11,624 nucleotides of DNA from Comamonadaceae bacterium. Its GTDB lineage: Bacteria > Pseudomonadota > Gammaproteobacteria > Burkholderiales > Burkholderiaceae_C. The DNA is taken from positions 1-11,624 of the forward strand of contig CANHGF010000041.1 of the NCBI GenBank assembly GCA_947460065.1, in the 5' to 3' direction. This document shows, piece by piece, positions 5,320-11,624 of this stretch. The notes under the pieces were generated by a model. The model did not search any database and was not told the DNA's origin. It saw only the letters and a list, made by a program, of their open reading frames with translations. The position numbers and the translations under genes are program-made. Numbering within the stretch: the stretch's first letter is position 1; each line of letters starts with the position of its first letter.

Positions 5320-6270
5320 TTACAGCGGCCGCTTGAGCCAGCTGGCCAGCTCGCCGATCACGCCTTTGCGGAAGGCCATGACGCAGACCACAAAAATCAC
5401 GCCCTGGGCCACCGTCACCCAGGAGCCCAAGTCGGCCAGGTAGTTTTGCATGCTCACAATCACCGCCGCACCCAGCACCGGCCCAAACAGCGTGCCCAGG
5501 CCGCCGATCAGGGTCATCAGTACCACCTCGCCGGACATCGACCAATGCACATCGGTCAGCGAGGCCAGCTGAAACACCAGCGCCTTGGTGGCACCGGCCA
5601 GTCCGGCTAAGGTGCCTGAGAGGATGAGCGCGATCAGCTTGAAGAAGCTGGTGTCATAGCCCAGGGAGAGGGCGCGCGACTCGTTTTCGCGGATCGCCTT
5701 GAGCACCTCGCCAAAGGGCGAGCTGACGATGCGCCAGATCAGGCCAAAGCCGCCCAGGAAGATGGCCATCACCGTCAGGTACATGGCGGTGGTGCTCTTG
5801 AGGTCGATCAGCCCGAACAGCTTTCCGCGCGGCACGCCCTGTATGCCGTCCTCGCCGCCGGTAAAGGGCGCTTGCAGGCACAGAAAGTACACCAGTTGCG
5901 CCAGCGCCAGGGTGATCATGGCAAAGTAAATGCCCTGACGCCGGATGGCCAGCATGCCGGCCAGGGTCGACAGGGCGCAGGCGCTCAGCGTGGCCAGCGC
6001 AATGGCCACTTCAGGCTGCAGGCCCCATTGCTTGGCCGCGTGGGCCGAGACATAGCCGGCCATGCCGAAGAACATGGCGTGGCCGAAGGACAGCAGGCCC
6101 GAGAACCCGATCAGCAAATTGAAGGCGCAGGCAAACAGCGCAAAGCACATCACCTTCATCAGGAAGATGGGGTAAACCCAAAACGGCAGCACCGCAAAAG
6201 CGAGCACCATCAGGCCGAAGGCGTACCACTGGGTGCGCGATGAGCTGTCGGACGTAGAGGACTGGGTCAT
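5320..6270 (-). CDS. livM: LivM-like branched-chain amino acid/organic acid ABC transporter permease
   Basis: This 316-residue inner-membrane permease is the second membrane subunit of a HAAT (Liv-type) importer. After a short polar N-terminus it has about nine or ten hydrophobic segments. Family marks are FNLLIGFSGLLSFGHAMFFG (about 50-70), where L-GY-G--S-GHA is the usual LivM signature; IRRQGIYFAMITLALAQ; and AIRENESRALSLGYD, the cytoplasmic loop that contacts the ATPases, followed by FKLIAL-LSG-LAGLAGA. GLGTLFGPVLGA near the C-terminus is typical. The ATG follows the livH stop by 3 nt, and GAGAAG at the livH end serves as ribosome binding site, so the two are translationally linked. It is the last gene of the minus-strand operon. 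Liv-type permeases in catabolic clusters often carry aromatic or other carboxylates rather than amino acids; the substrate here is unknown. Confidence 0.93.
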   Translation of the reverse strand: MTQSSTSDSSSRTQWYAFGLMVLAFAVLPFWVYPIFLMKVMCFALFACAFNLLIGFSGLLSFGHAMFFGMAGYVSAHAAKQWGLQPEVAIALATLSACALSTLAGMLAIRRQGIYFAMITLALAQLVYFLCLQAPFTGGEDGIQGVPRGKLFGLIDLKSTTAMYLTVMAIFLGGFGLIWRIVSSPFGEVLKAIRENESRALSLGYDTSFFKLIALILSGTLAGLAGATKALVFQLASLTDVHWSMSGEVVLMTLIGGLGTLFGPVLGAAVIVSMQNYLADLGSWVTVAQGVIFVVCVMAFRKGVIGELASWLKRPL

Positions 6271-6273
6271 GAT

Positions 6274-7158
6274 TTACTTCTCGCTGCCAAACAGCCCGGC
6301 GGGCTTGAAGAGCAGCACGATGATCATGATCAGGAAGATCACCGTGTTGGACGCTTCGGGATAGATGACCTTGGTCAGGCCCTCGACCAAACCGAGGCCG
6401 AAGCCGGTGAGGATGGCCCCCAGGATGGAGCCCATGCCGCCGATCACCACCACCGCAAAGACCACGATGATGATGTCGGTGCCCATCAAGGGGCTGACCT
6501 GGTAGATGGGCGCTGCCATCACGCCGGCCAGTGCCGCCAGGCCCACGCCAAAGCCATAGGTCAGGGTGATCATGCGTGGCACGTTGATGCCAAATGCCTG
6601 CACCAGCTCGGGCCTTTCGGTGGCCGCGCGCAGATAGGCGCCCAACTTGGTGCGCTCGATCACATACCAGGTCAGCAGGCAGGTGAGCAGGGACATGACG
6701 ATGACCCAGGCCCGGTATTTAGGCAGGAACATGAAGCCCAGCTGGAAGCTGCCGGCAAAGATAGGCGGCACGGCATAGGGCATGCCCGAGGCGCCAAAGT
6801 GGTTCTTGAACAGTCCCTGGATGATCAGCGCCAGGCCGAAGGTCAGCAGCAGGCCATAGAGGTGGTCGAGCTTGTACAGGCGCGCCAGCATCACCCGCTC
6901 GATCAGCATGCCGGTGGCGCCGGTGATCAAGGGTGCCAGCAGCAAGGAGGCCCAGTAGCTCAGGCCCAGATGGGTCAGGCCCAGGTAGGCGGCAAAGGCG
7001 CCCAGCATGTACTGCGCGCCGTGGGTGAAGTTGATGATGTTGAGCAGGCCGAAGATCACCGCCAGCCCGAGCGAGAGCATGGCGTAGAAAGAGCCGTTGA
7101 TCAGGCCGATCAGCAACTGGCCGAACAGCGCTTGTGAGGGAATGCCGAAGATCTCCAT
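6274..7158 (-). CDS. livH: LivH-like ABC transporter permease
   Basis: This is a 294-residue membrane protein of the LivH family, partner of the LivM-like subunit. It begins with the typical QLLIGLINGSFYAMLSLGLA (about 14-33) followed by VIFGLLNIINFTHGAQYMLG; the NFAHG-like motif (NFTHG) is diagnostic. It continues with LLTFGLALIIQGL, the cytoplasmic loop RAATERPELVQAFGIN (the ATPase-contact region of the family) and the conserved VVVIGGMGSILGAILTGF. Length is normal (about 290-300). AAGGA lies 7 nt before ATG 7158. A 46 bp gap separates it from livF upstream, the largest inside this operon; livM starts 3 nt after its stop. The usual role is to form the transmembrane pore with LivM, driven by LivG and LivF. 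Confidence 0.94.
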   Translation of the reverse strand: MEIFGIPSQALFGQLLIGLINGSFYAMLSLGLAVIFGLLNIINFTHGAQYMLGAFAAYLGLTHLGLSYWASLLLAPLITGATGMLIERVMLARLYKLDHLYGLLLTFGLALIIQGLFKNHFGASGMPYAVPPIFAGSFQLGFMFLPKYRAWVIVMSLLTCLLTWYVIERTKLGAYLRAATERPELVQAFGINVPRMITLTYGFGVGLAALAGVMAAPIYQVSPLMGTDIIIVVFAVVVIGGMGSILGAILTGFGLGLVEGLTKVIYPEASNTVIFLIMIIVLLFKPAGLFGSEK

Positions 7159-7204
7159 GGGCTTGTCCTTCAGCGCGCAGTGACGGGGCGAGGCTGCAAC
7201 TTCA

Positions 7205-7918
7205 TCACAGCCCCAGGTATTCGTTGAGCTGAGCCCGCTGCTCGGACAGTTGCGCAGCGGCGAACGACATCACCATCTGGCCATGCTCCATCACATAAAA
7301 GCGATCGGCCAGTGGCTCGGCAAAGGCAAAGTTCTGCTCGACCATCACGATGGTGTAGCCCTTGGCCTTGAGGTCGCGGATCATGCGCGCCAGCGCCTGC
7401 ACGATGACCGGGGCCAGACCTTCGGAGATTTCATCGAGCAGCAGCAGCTTGGCGCCGGTGCGCAGGATGCGGGCCACCGCCAGCATTTGCTGCTCGCCGC
7501 CCGACAGGCGGGTGCCGGGGCTGTTCTTGCGCTCCTGCAAATTCGGAAACATGGCGTAGATCTCGGCCAGCGACATGCCGCCTGCACTCAGGGTGGGGGG
7601 CAGCAGCAGGTTTTCTTCGCAGCTCAGGCTGGAGAAAATCCCGCGCTCCTCGGGGCAATAGCCCACACCCAGCCGGGCCACCTGGTGCGGGCTTTGGCCC
7701 ACGCATTCCTGGCCGAAGACGCGGATGGAGCCGCTGCGCCTGCCGACCAAGCCCAGGATGGCGCGCAGCGTGCTGGTTTTGCCGGCGCCGTTGCGGCCCA
7801 GCAGGCTGACCACCTCGCCGCTCTTGACGCTCAGATCGACGCCGTGCAGCACATGCGACTCGCCGTAGTAGGCTTGCACGCCCTGCAGGCTCAGTACCTC
7901 GGTGCTGTCAGTGGCCAT
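7205..7918 (-). CDS. livF: LivF-like ABC transporter ATP-binding protein
   Basis: This 237-residue cytoplasmic ATPase of the Liv importer has Walker A GRNGAGKTS at 41-49, signature LSGGEQQ at 138-144, Walker B LLLLDE at 158-163 (E163 as catalytic base) and a switch His replaced by Gln in VMVEQN, as is normal for LivF. It lacks the longer insert seen in LivG and has the LivF-like CPEERGIFSSLSCEENL Q-loop region. The gene overlaps the 3' end of livG by 11 bp, with AAAGG just upstream of ATG 7918, so the ATPases are probably made in equal amounts. It should form a heterodimer with the LivG-like protein and energise LivH/LivM. No periplasmic LivK gene is found on either side. Confidence 0.95.
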   Translation of the reverse strand: MATDSTEVLSLQGVQAYYGESHVLHGVDLSVKSGEVVSLLGRNGAGKTSTLRAILGLVGRRSGSIRVFGQECVGQSPHQVARLGVGYCPEERGIFSSLSCEENLLLPPTLSAGGMSLAEIYAMFPNLQERKNSPGTRLSGGEQQMLAVARILRTGAKLLLLDEISEGLAPVIVQALARMIRDLKAKGYTIVMVEQNFAFAEPLADRFYVMEHGQMVMSFAAAQLSEQRAQLNEYLGL

Positions 7919-8684
7919 GGGCGCCTTTCAGGGCTTGTGTGGGAGTTCCCATGTAGGCCTCCAGCACCAGAGGGTCTTGCGAGACCTGGCTGTAGGGGCC
8001 TTCGGCGATCACCTGGCCCCGCTGCAGCACCGTGATGGTGTGGGCAATTTTGGCCACCACTTTCATGTTGTGCTCCACCATCAAGATGGTGCGGTTCTGG
8101 CCGACCTTGGCGATCAGCTCGGTGACCCGCTCCACATCTTCATGGCCCATGCCCTGGGTAGGTTCGTCAAGCAGCATCAGGGCCGGGTCGACCGCCAGTG
8201 TGGTGGCGATTTCCAGCGCGCGCTTGCGCCCGTAAGACAGTTCGATGGCCGGCAGATCGGCCATGGCAGCGAGCCCGACCTGCTCAAGCAGGTCCATGGC
8301 TTTGTCGTTGAGGTGATTGAGCTGGCGGCCGGCGCGCCAGAAGTGCAGCGAGAGGCCGGTTGAGCGCTGCAAGGCGATGCGCACGTTGTGCATCAGGGAC
8401 AGATTCGGAAAGACCGAGCTGATTTGAAACGAGCGCACGATGCCGCGCAACGCCACCTGCGCCGGCTTTTCCGGGGTGATGTCGATGCCGTTGTAGACGA
8501 TGCTGCCGCTGGTCGGGATCAGGAACTTGGTCAGCAGGTTGAACACCGTGGTCTTGCCCGCACCGTTGGGGCCGATCAGCGCATGGATGCTCCCCCGGTG
8601 GACACAGAGGCTGACATCCTTGACCGCGGTAAAGCCCTTGAAGTCTTTGACCAGCTTGTGAGTCTGCAAGATGACGTCAGTCAT
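7908..8684 (-). CDS. livG: LivG-like ABC transporter ATP-binding protein
   Basis: This 258-residue ATPase has Walker A GPNGAGKTT at 38-46, a LivG-type insert after the Q-loop (VRSFQISSVFPNLSLMHNVR, about 83-102), signature LSYGRKR at 149-155, Walker B ALMLLDEPT at 168-176 and switch H in MVEHNM. The usual LivG AGM-P-E loop after Walker B is here TQGMGHEDV, a variant to my recollection more frequent among Liv systems in aromatic-acid clusters. ATG 8684 is chosen: the frame is open up to 8750, but the extra 22 residues are Arg/Ser/Pro-rich, overlap the NIPSNAP gene, and the family begins at ILQT--LVK-F. The start lies 10 nt after the NIPSNAP stop; the Shine-Dalgarno is weak (GGA). The 3' end overlaps livF by 11 bp. 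Function: ATP hydrolysis for uptake of an unknown organic solute. Confidence 0.94.
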   Translation of the reverse strand: MTDVILQTHKLVKDFKGFTAVKDVSLCVHRGSIHALIGPNGAGKTTVFNLLTKFLIPTSGSIVYNGIDITPEKPAQVALRGIVRSFQISSVFPNLSLMHNVRIALQRSTGLSLHFWRAGRQLNHLNDKAMDLLEQVGLAAMADLPAIELSYGRKRALEIATTLAVDPALMLLDEPTQGMGHEDVERVTELIAKVGQNRTILMVEHNMKVVAKIAHTITVLQRGQVIAEGPYSQVSQDPLVLEAYMGTPTQALKGAHGH

Positions 8685-8694
8685 GTCCGTGCCG

Positions 8695-9009
8695 TCAGCG
8701 TATGGGTGAGAAGGCGGCGGGCTTGAGGATCTTGTTTTCCTGCGCCTCAATCATGGGATAAACCTGCTGGGCAAATTCCAGCCAGCGCGGGTCCGCCCAC
8801 AGCCGCTCGCGCCGCTCCTCGCGCTCTTGCATGCTGGTGTAGCCCCAGATGTGCACCGCCTGGTTCAAGGGCCCGATGTCGGAGATGAAATAGCCCACCA
8901 GGTTTCCGAGGTGGGAAATCTGAATTTGCAGGGCCTGCGGCTCATAGAGCTTGAGAAACGGTGCGAGCTGGCCGGGCTTGAAGGTATAGGTGCGGTGATC
9001 GAGGATCAT
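8695..9009 (-). CDS. NIPSNAP family protein
   Basis: This small 104-residue protein is made of a single NIPSNAP domain (dimeric alpha+beta barrel superfamily). Marks are the N-terminal HRTYTFKPGQL (5-15), GNLVGYFISDIGPLNQAVHI (about 35-54) followed by WGY, and the final REERRERLWADPRWLEF block. The domain has no assigned reaction in most bacteria; related barrels act as monooxygenases, isomerases or dehydratases on small aromatic or keto substrates, so an enzyme role on a pathway intermediate is possible but unproven. The gene lies between the quinone-reductase-like gene (8 nt gap) and livG (10 nt gap), with GAGG about 7 nt before ATG 9009, so it is surely part of the same transcript. Cytoplasmic: no signal peptide or membrane segment is seen. 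The family call is firm; the function is unknown. Confidence 0.85.
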   Translation of the reverse strand: MILDHRTYTFKPGQLAPFLKLYEPQALQIQISHLGNLVGYFISDIGPLNQAVHIWGYTSMQEREERRERLWADPRWLEFAQQVYPMIEAQENKILKPAAFSPIR

Positions 9010-9017
9010 GGCAGGCC

Positions 9018-10001
9018 TCAGAAGTGATTCTCAAGAACGATCTTGCCCACCGTCTTGCGCGACAGCAGGGTGTTCATCGCGTTGACGCTGTCTGTCATCG
9101 CAAAGCGGTGGGTGACGATGGCCGGGATCTTGCCGGCCTCGGCCAGCGCCAGCAGGTCGTGGTTCAGGCGCTTAAGGCCGGGCAGGTCCCGCGTCATCCA
9201 GCCGCCCAGGAAGACGCCCAGCAGGCTGGCGTTCTTGAGCAGCAGTAAATTGGTTTTGGCCTCGGCGATGCGCCCGCTGGTAAAGCCCATCACGATGATG
9301 CGGCCCATGAAATTGAGGCAGCGCATGCATTCGTCAAACACATCGCCGCCAACCACGTCAAGAATGACGTCAGCGCCCTTGCCATCCGTCAGCGCCTTGA
9401 CCTGCTCGCGCAAGGGTGCGCCCTGGCTGTAGCTGACCACCTCGTCGGCGCCGGCCTGCCTGACCACGTCTTCCTTGCCGGGCGTGCCAATGGCGGCAAT
9501 CACCCGCGCGCCCAGGACCTTGCCCAGGCGCACCGCGGCCAGCCCCACGCCGCCGGAGGCGCCGGTGACCAGCAAGGTTTCGCCCGGCTGCATATGGGCC
9601 CGGTAGACCATGCCCAGGTAGGCCGGGTTGTAGGACAGGCGGTAGGTGGCCGCTTGCTCATAGCTCATGGACGGCGGCAGCACGACGATGGAGGCCTCGT
9701 CGGTGACGATCTGTTCGGCAAAGGCGCCGTAATAGTTGAGGAAGGAGACCCGGTCACCGACCTTGATGTCGCTGATCTGGCTGCCCACTTCAATGACTTC
9801 GCCTGCGCCGCAGGCGCCAGGCACATAGGGCAGCGGCGGCTTGAGCTGGTAGAGCCCGCGCGCCATCAGCGTGTCCATGAAGCCGATGGAGGCCACATGG
9901 ATGCGCACCCGCACCTTGTCGGGGGCCAGCACCGGGTCGGGGACCTCTTTCCACTGCAGGTTTTCAAGCGGGCCAAAGGCCTCGCAGATCATCGCTTTCA
10001 T
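9018..10001 (-). CDS. MDR-family NAD(P)H:quinone oxidoreductase-like protein (zinc-less)
   Basis: This 327-residue member of the medium-chain dehydrogenase/reductase superfamily is of the quinone oxidoreductase/enoyl reductase type. The N-terminal GroES-like domain has PYVPGACGAGEVIEVG (58-73) in place of the zinc-ADH GHE motif, and no pattern of zinc ligands is seen. The Rossmann domain carries the nucleotide-binding VTGASGGVGLAA (145-156), followed by GADEVVSYS and VILDVVGG. The C-terminal SRKTVGKIVL is typical, and length fits (about 320-330). Likely reaction: NAD(P)H-dependent reduction of an enone, quinone or enoyl-CoA double bond; the true substrate is unknown. Its ATG lies 3 nt after the stop of the GST-like gene, with TAAGG directly before it, pointing to coupled translation. 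In this operon it could reduce an unsaturated ring or side-chain intermediate (inference). Confidence 0.9.
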   Translation of the reverse strand: MKAMICEAFGPLENLQWKEVPDPVLAPDKVRVRIHVASIGFMDTLMARGLYQLKPPLPYVPGACGAGEVIEVGSQISDIKVGDRVSFLNYYGAFAEQIVTDEASIVVLPPSMSYEQAATYRLSYNPAYLGMVYRAHMQPGETLLVTGASGGVGLAAVRLGKVLGARVIAAIGTPGKEDVVRQAGADEVVSYSQGAPLREQVKALTDGKGADVILDVVGGDVFDECMRCLNFMGRIIVMGFTSGRIAEAKTNLLLLKNASLLGVFLGGWMTRDLPGLKRLNHDLLALAEAGKIPAIVTHRFAMTDSVNAMNTLLSRKTVGKIVLENHF

Positions 10002-10004
10002 GCC

Positions 10005-10796
10005 TTAGCCTTGTGTGTGAATTTGCGGCAGGCAGCTCAGGCGTATCGTCCCCGCCTTCAGTCCGGCTGTCACGATCTCGGTGCCGCCGCTGCGGATGAA
10101 CCAGTCCAGCCGGTGGTCACGGTACTGCCGCGGCCATTGGCCCGACTGGACCCGCGCCACCGATTCCTTGAAGCCGGCCAGCTCTGCCTTGGCGTCGGCC
10201 TGGCAGCGCTGGAAGGAGGGGCGTTGGCGGCAGCGCTCGAACCACTGGCCCAAGAGGCTGTCACTGGCCGGCCCGAGCTTGTAGAGCGAGGCGGTGGCCA
10301 AATAGGGCAGGGCCGCCATATCGCCCAGGCCGAAATTCTGCCCGTTGAAGTAGGGGCGCGGCCCGAGCTGCGCGCTCAGCCATTGCAACAGGTGAGCCAC
10401 GTCTTTGCGGGCCTGGGCCAGCATGGCTTGCGCTACCTCGCCCTCGGCGCGCTTGAAGGCCATGAACTCGGTCATGCTGAAAACCACCGCCTCAAACTGG
10501 GTGTCGCACATGGCCTGCACGGTGCGTGAGCGGGCCCTGTCGACCGGATCGCTGGCCAGGATGGGGTTGGCGGGCCACTTGTCTTCCAGGTACTCGACGA
10601 TGATGGCCGACTGGAAAAGCGCCACGTCACCGTCGATGAGTGCAGGTACTTCCTTGAGCGGGCTGGCTGCCAGAAAACGCGCATCGGGCGCCGCCAGGTC
10701 GGGCACGACGCACTCAAAAGTAATGGCCTTTTCAAGCAGCGCCATTTTGACTTTTTGCGCGAAGGGCGAGAGGCCGTGGTCGAATAAGGTGAGCAT
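10005..10796 (-). CDS. glutathione S-transferase family protein with C-terminal extension
   Basis: The 263-residue protein starts with a thioredoxin-like domain: MLTLFDHGLSPFAQKVKMAL (1-20), with S10 at the catalytic Ser/Cys position, the cis-proline motif KEVPALIDGD (48-57, P51) and the glutathione-binding QS at 62-63. The all-helical C-terminal domain includes NGQNFGLGDMAALPYL (151-166), with the N-capping box, and ends near residue 200. About 60 further residues follow, with YRDHRLDWFIRSGG, which ordinary GSTs of about 200-220 residues lack. ATG 10796 is chosen because the domain begins there; the 16 residues encoded upstream (to 10844) overlap the CoA-ligase gene. No good Shine-Dalgarno is visible. 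Possible roles are glutathione-dependent isomerisation, ring-product processing or detoxification of an electrophilic intermediate. The gene lies 20 nt after the ligase and 3 nt before the oxidoreductase, in one operon. Confidence 0.88.
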   Translation of the reverse strand: MLTLFDHGLSPFAQKVKMALLEKAITFECVVPDLAAPDARFLAASPLKEVPALIDGDVALFQSAIIVEYLEDKWPANPILASDPVDRARSRTVQAMCDTQFEAVVFSMTEFMAFKRAEGEVAQAMLAQARKDVAHLLQWLSAQLGPRPYFNGQNFGLGDMAALPYLATASLYKLGPASDSLLGQWFERCRQRPSFQRCQADAKAELAGFKESVARVQSGQWPRQYRDHRLDWFIRSGGTEIVTAGLKAGTIRLSCLPQIHTQG

Positions 10797-10816
10797 GGGG
10801 GTCGTAGTAGGAGGAA

Positions 10817-11624
10817 TCAGGCCGGACGGGTGTCGATGATCCACTCGGCCTTGAGCTTCTTGGCAAACAGCTTGGCTTCGATGGTCTCGGTCGGCTCGAC
10901 GATCACCGCATCGGGCGACAGTTCGAGCTCGCGCTGCACGTTCTGTCGCACGCTGTCGGTCAGCTGCTGGACCGACTCCTGCCCCTTGGCCGCCACGTAG
11001 ATGGTCAGGGTGTCTTTGGAGTAAGGGTCTTTCGGATCGGACTTGCCGATGATGACCTGAAAGGTTCGCACGCCCGGGCTGCCCCGCACCGCGTCTATCA
11101 GGTAGACCAGATCAATGCGGGTGCCCTTGATTTTGGTGCTGTCCTTCTCGGCCCGCCAGATCGGCGTGCCCAGCCGTGGGATGACCAGGCCGCAGTGATT
11201 GCAGGTGCCAGTGATCAGGCCGCCCGAGACATAGTCGCCGGTCCAGTAACGCAAGATCCCGGTGCCGTGCCAGTCGATATGGCTCCAGACAAACACGCCG
11301 GGCTCTCCCGGGGCCACCGGTTCATGGGTCTCGGGGTGCAGAATTTCGGTGAAGTAATACGCCGGGTCCAGGTGCAGCTTGGTGCCTTCGCCGCATTCGT
11401 AAAAACCGCCGGTGCGCAGCTCGGTTGAGCTCATGCCCTCCATCACCGCCACCGAGGGGCTGCCCAGCTGTGCGAACAGATCCTTGAGCAGGCTGCGGTA
11501 GGCCTCGGTGATGGGCTCGCCGCCGCAGTAGGCGGCGCGGAAGGTGCTGATGCCTTGGATCTGGCCGGCTTCCTTCATGGCCACTGCCAGGCGCAGCCAG
11601 TGGATCATGTAAGAGGGCAGACCG
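10817..11624 (-). CDS. PaaK-like acyl-CoA (aryl-CoA) ligase, 3' part (5' end outside window)
   Basis: The frame stays open to the right edge (268 residues seen; GLPSY precedes the first internal Met), so this is the C-terminal 60% or so of an adenylate-forming enzyme of the phenylacetate-CoA ligase type. These enzymes activate a carboxylic acid with ATP and CoA to an acyl-CoA, AMP and PPi. Marks in order are GLPSYMIHWLRLA; FRAAYCGGEP; EGMSSTE, replacing the usual YG-TE adenine-site motif; GEPGVFVWSHI; the RYWTGDYV ATP-site Asp region; CNHCG, like the C-CG motif of PaaK proteins; the hinge EKDSTKIKGTRID; and the small C-terminal domain ending in KLFAKKLKAEWIIDTRP. The acid is not identifiable: phenylacetate, benzoate-like or other ring acids are all conceivable. 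It is the first gene of the operon seen here; the promoter and probably further genes lie beyond the right edge. Confidence 0.85.
   Translation of the reverse strand, partial: GLPSYMIHWLRLAVAMKEAGQIQGISTFRAAYCGGEPITEAYRSLLKDLFAQLGSPSVAVMEGMSSTELRTGGFYECGEGTKLHLDPAYYFTEILHPETHEPVAPGEPGVFVWSHIDWHGTGILRYWTGDYVSGGLITGTCNHCGLVIPRLGTPIWRAEKDSTKIKGTRIDLVYLIDAVRGSPGVRTFQVIIGKSDPKDPYSKDTLTIYVAAKGQESVQQLTDSVRQNVQRELELSPDAVIVEPTETIEAKLFAKKLKAEWIIDTRPA

Noticed and set aside
7250..8035. 261-codon + strand open frame antisense to livF/livG
   Set aside because: It is a compositional shadow: the opposite strand holds Walker A, signature and Walker B motifs of LivF.
8685..8750. Extended LivG start at ATG 8750
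   Set aside because: The extra 22 residues are Arg/Ser/Pro-rich, overlap the NIPSNAP gene, and do not fit LivG proteins.
9594..10529. 311-codon + strand open frame antisense to the oxidoreductase and GST-like genes
   Set aside because: It spans the boundary of two real, motif-bearing genes on the other strand and has no recognisable domain.
10797..10844. Extended GST-like start at ATG 10844
   Set aside because: It would overlap the ligase gene, and the thioredoxin fold starts at ATG 10796.

Overview
The window is GC-rich, with compact head-to-tail operons, a Bug-family (TctC-like) periplasmic binding protein, a Liv-type ABC transporter and several CoA-handling enzymes. This combination is typical of Betaproteobacteria, most likely Burkholderiales and perhaps Comamonadaceae. 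The taxon is an inference from gene content and base composition; no marker gene is present.

Layout. (1) Positions 1-618 are a scrap heap: an internally deleted IS21-type istA remnant (+), a ~150 bp sliver of an IS256-type transposase (-), and the last ~36 codons of a lytic transglycosylase (+). (2) 650-1447 (+) is an apparently intact type IV prepilin peptidase. A transglycosylase followed by a prepilin peptidase is the pilT-pilU order of R64-like type IVb pilus operons, so this end may be a decayed pilus module. (3) 1606-3816 (-) is a two-gene unit: a Bug substrate-binding protein followed by a CaiB/BaiF (class III) CoA-transferase. (4) 3961-5193 (+) is an SCP2-type thiolase, divergent from the Bug gene across a 144 bp region that holds a perfect inverted repeat. 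(5) 5320-11624 (-) is a tight eight-gene operon entering from the right edge: PaaK-like acyl-CoA ligase (5' end outside the window), glutathione S-transferase-like protein, zinc-less MDR quinone-reductase-like oxidoreductase, NIPSNAP protein, then LivG, LivF, LivH and LivM.

How the genes may work together: the Liv transporter and/or the Bug protein would bring in an organic acid (aromatic, alicyclic or branched carboxylate). The PaaK-like ligase or the CaiB-type transferase would activate it to a CoA thioester. The oxidoreductase, GST-like and NIPSNAP proteins would transform an intermediate, and the thiolase would cleave a 3-oxoacyl-CoA. The substrate cannot be read from the sequence. No regulator, ring-attacking enzyme, enoyl-CoA hydratase or hydroxyacyl-CoA dehydrogenase lies inside the window, and no LivK binding protein is present, so the pathway is incomplete here. 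I found no tRNA, rRNA or CRISPR array. The most unusual points are the IS/pilus mosaic at the left, the NIPSNAP gene inside a transporter/CoA-ligase operon, and the clustered repeats between convergent genes at 1444-1508.
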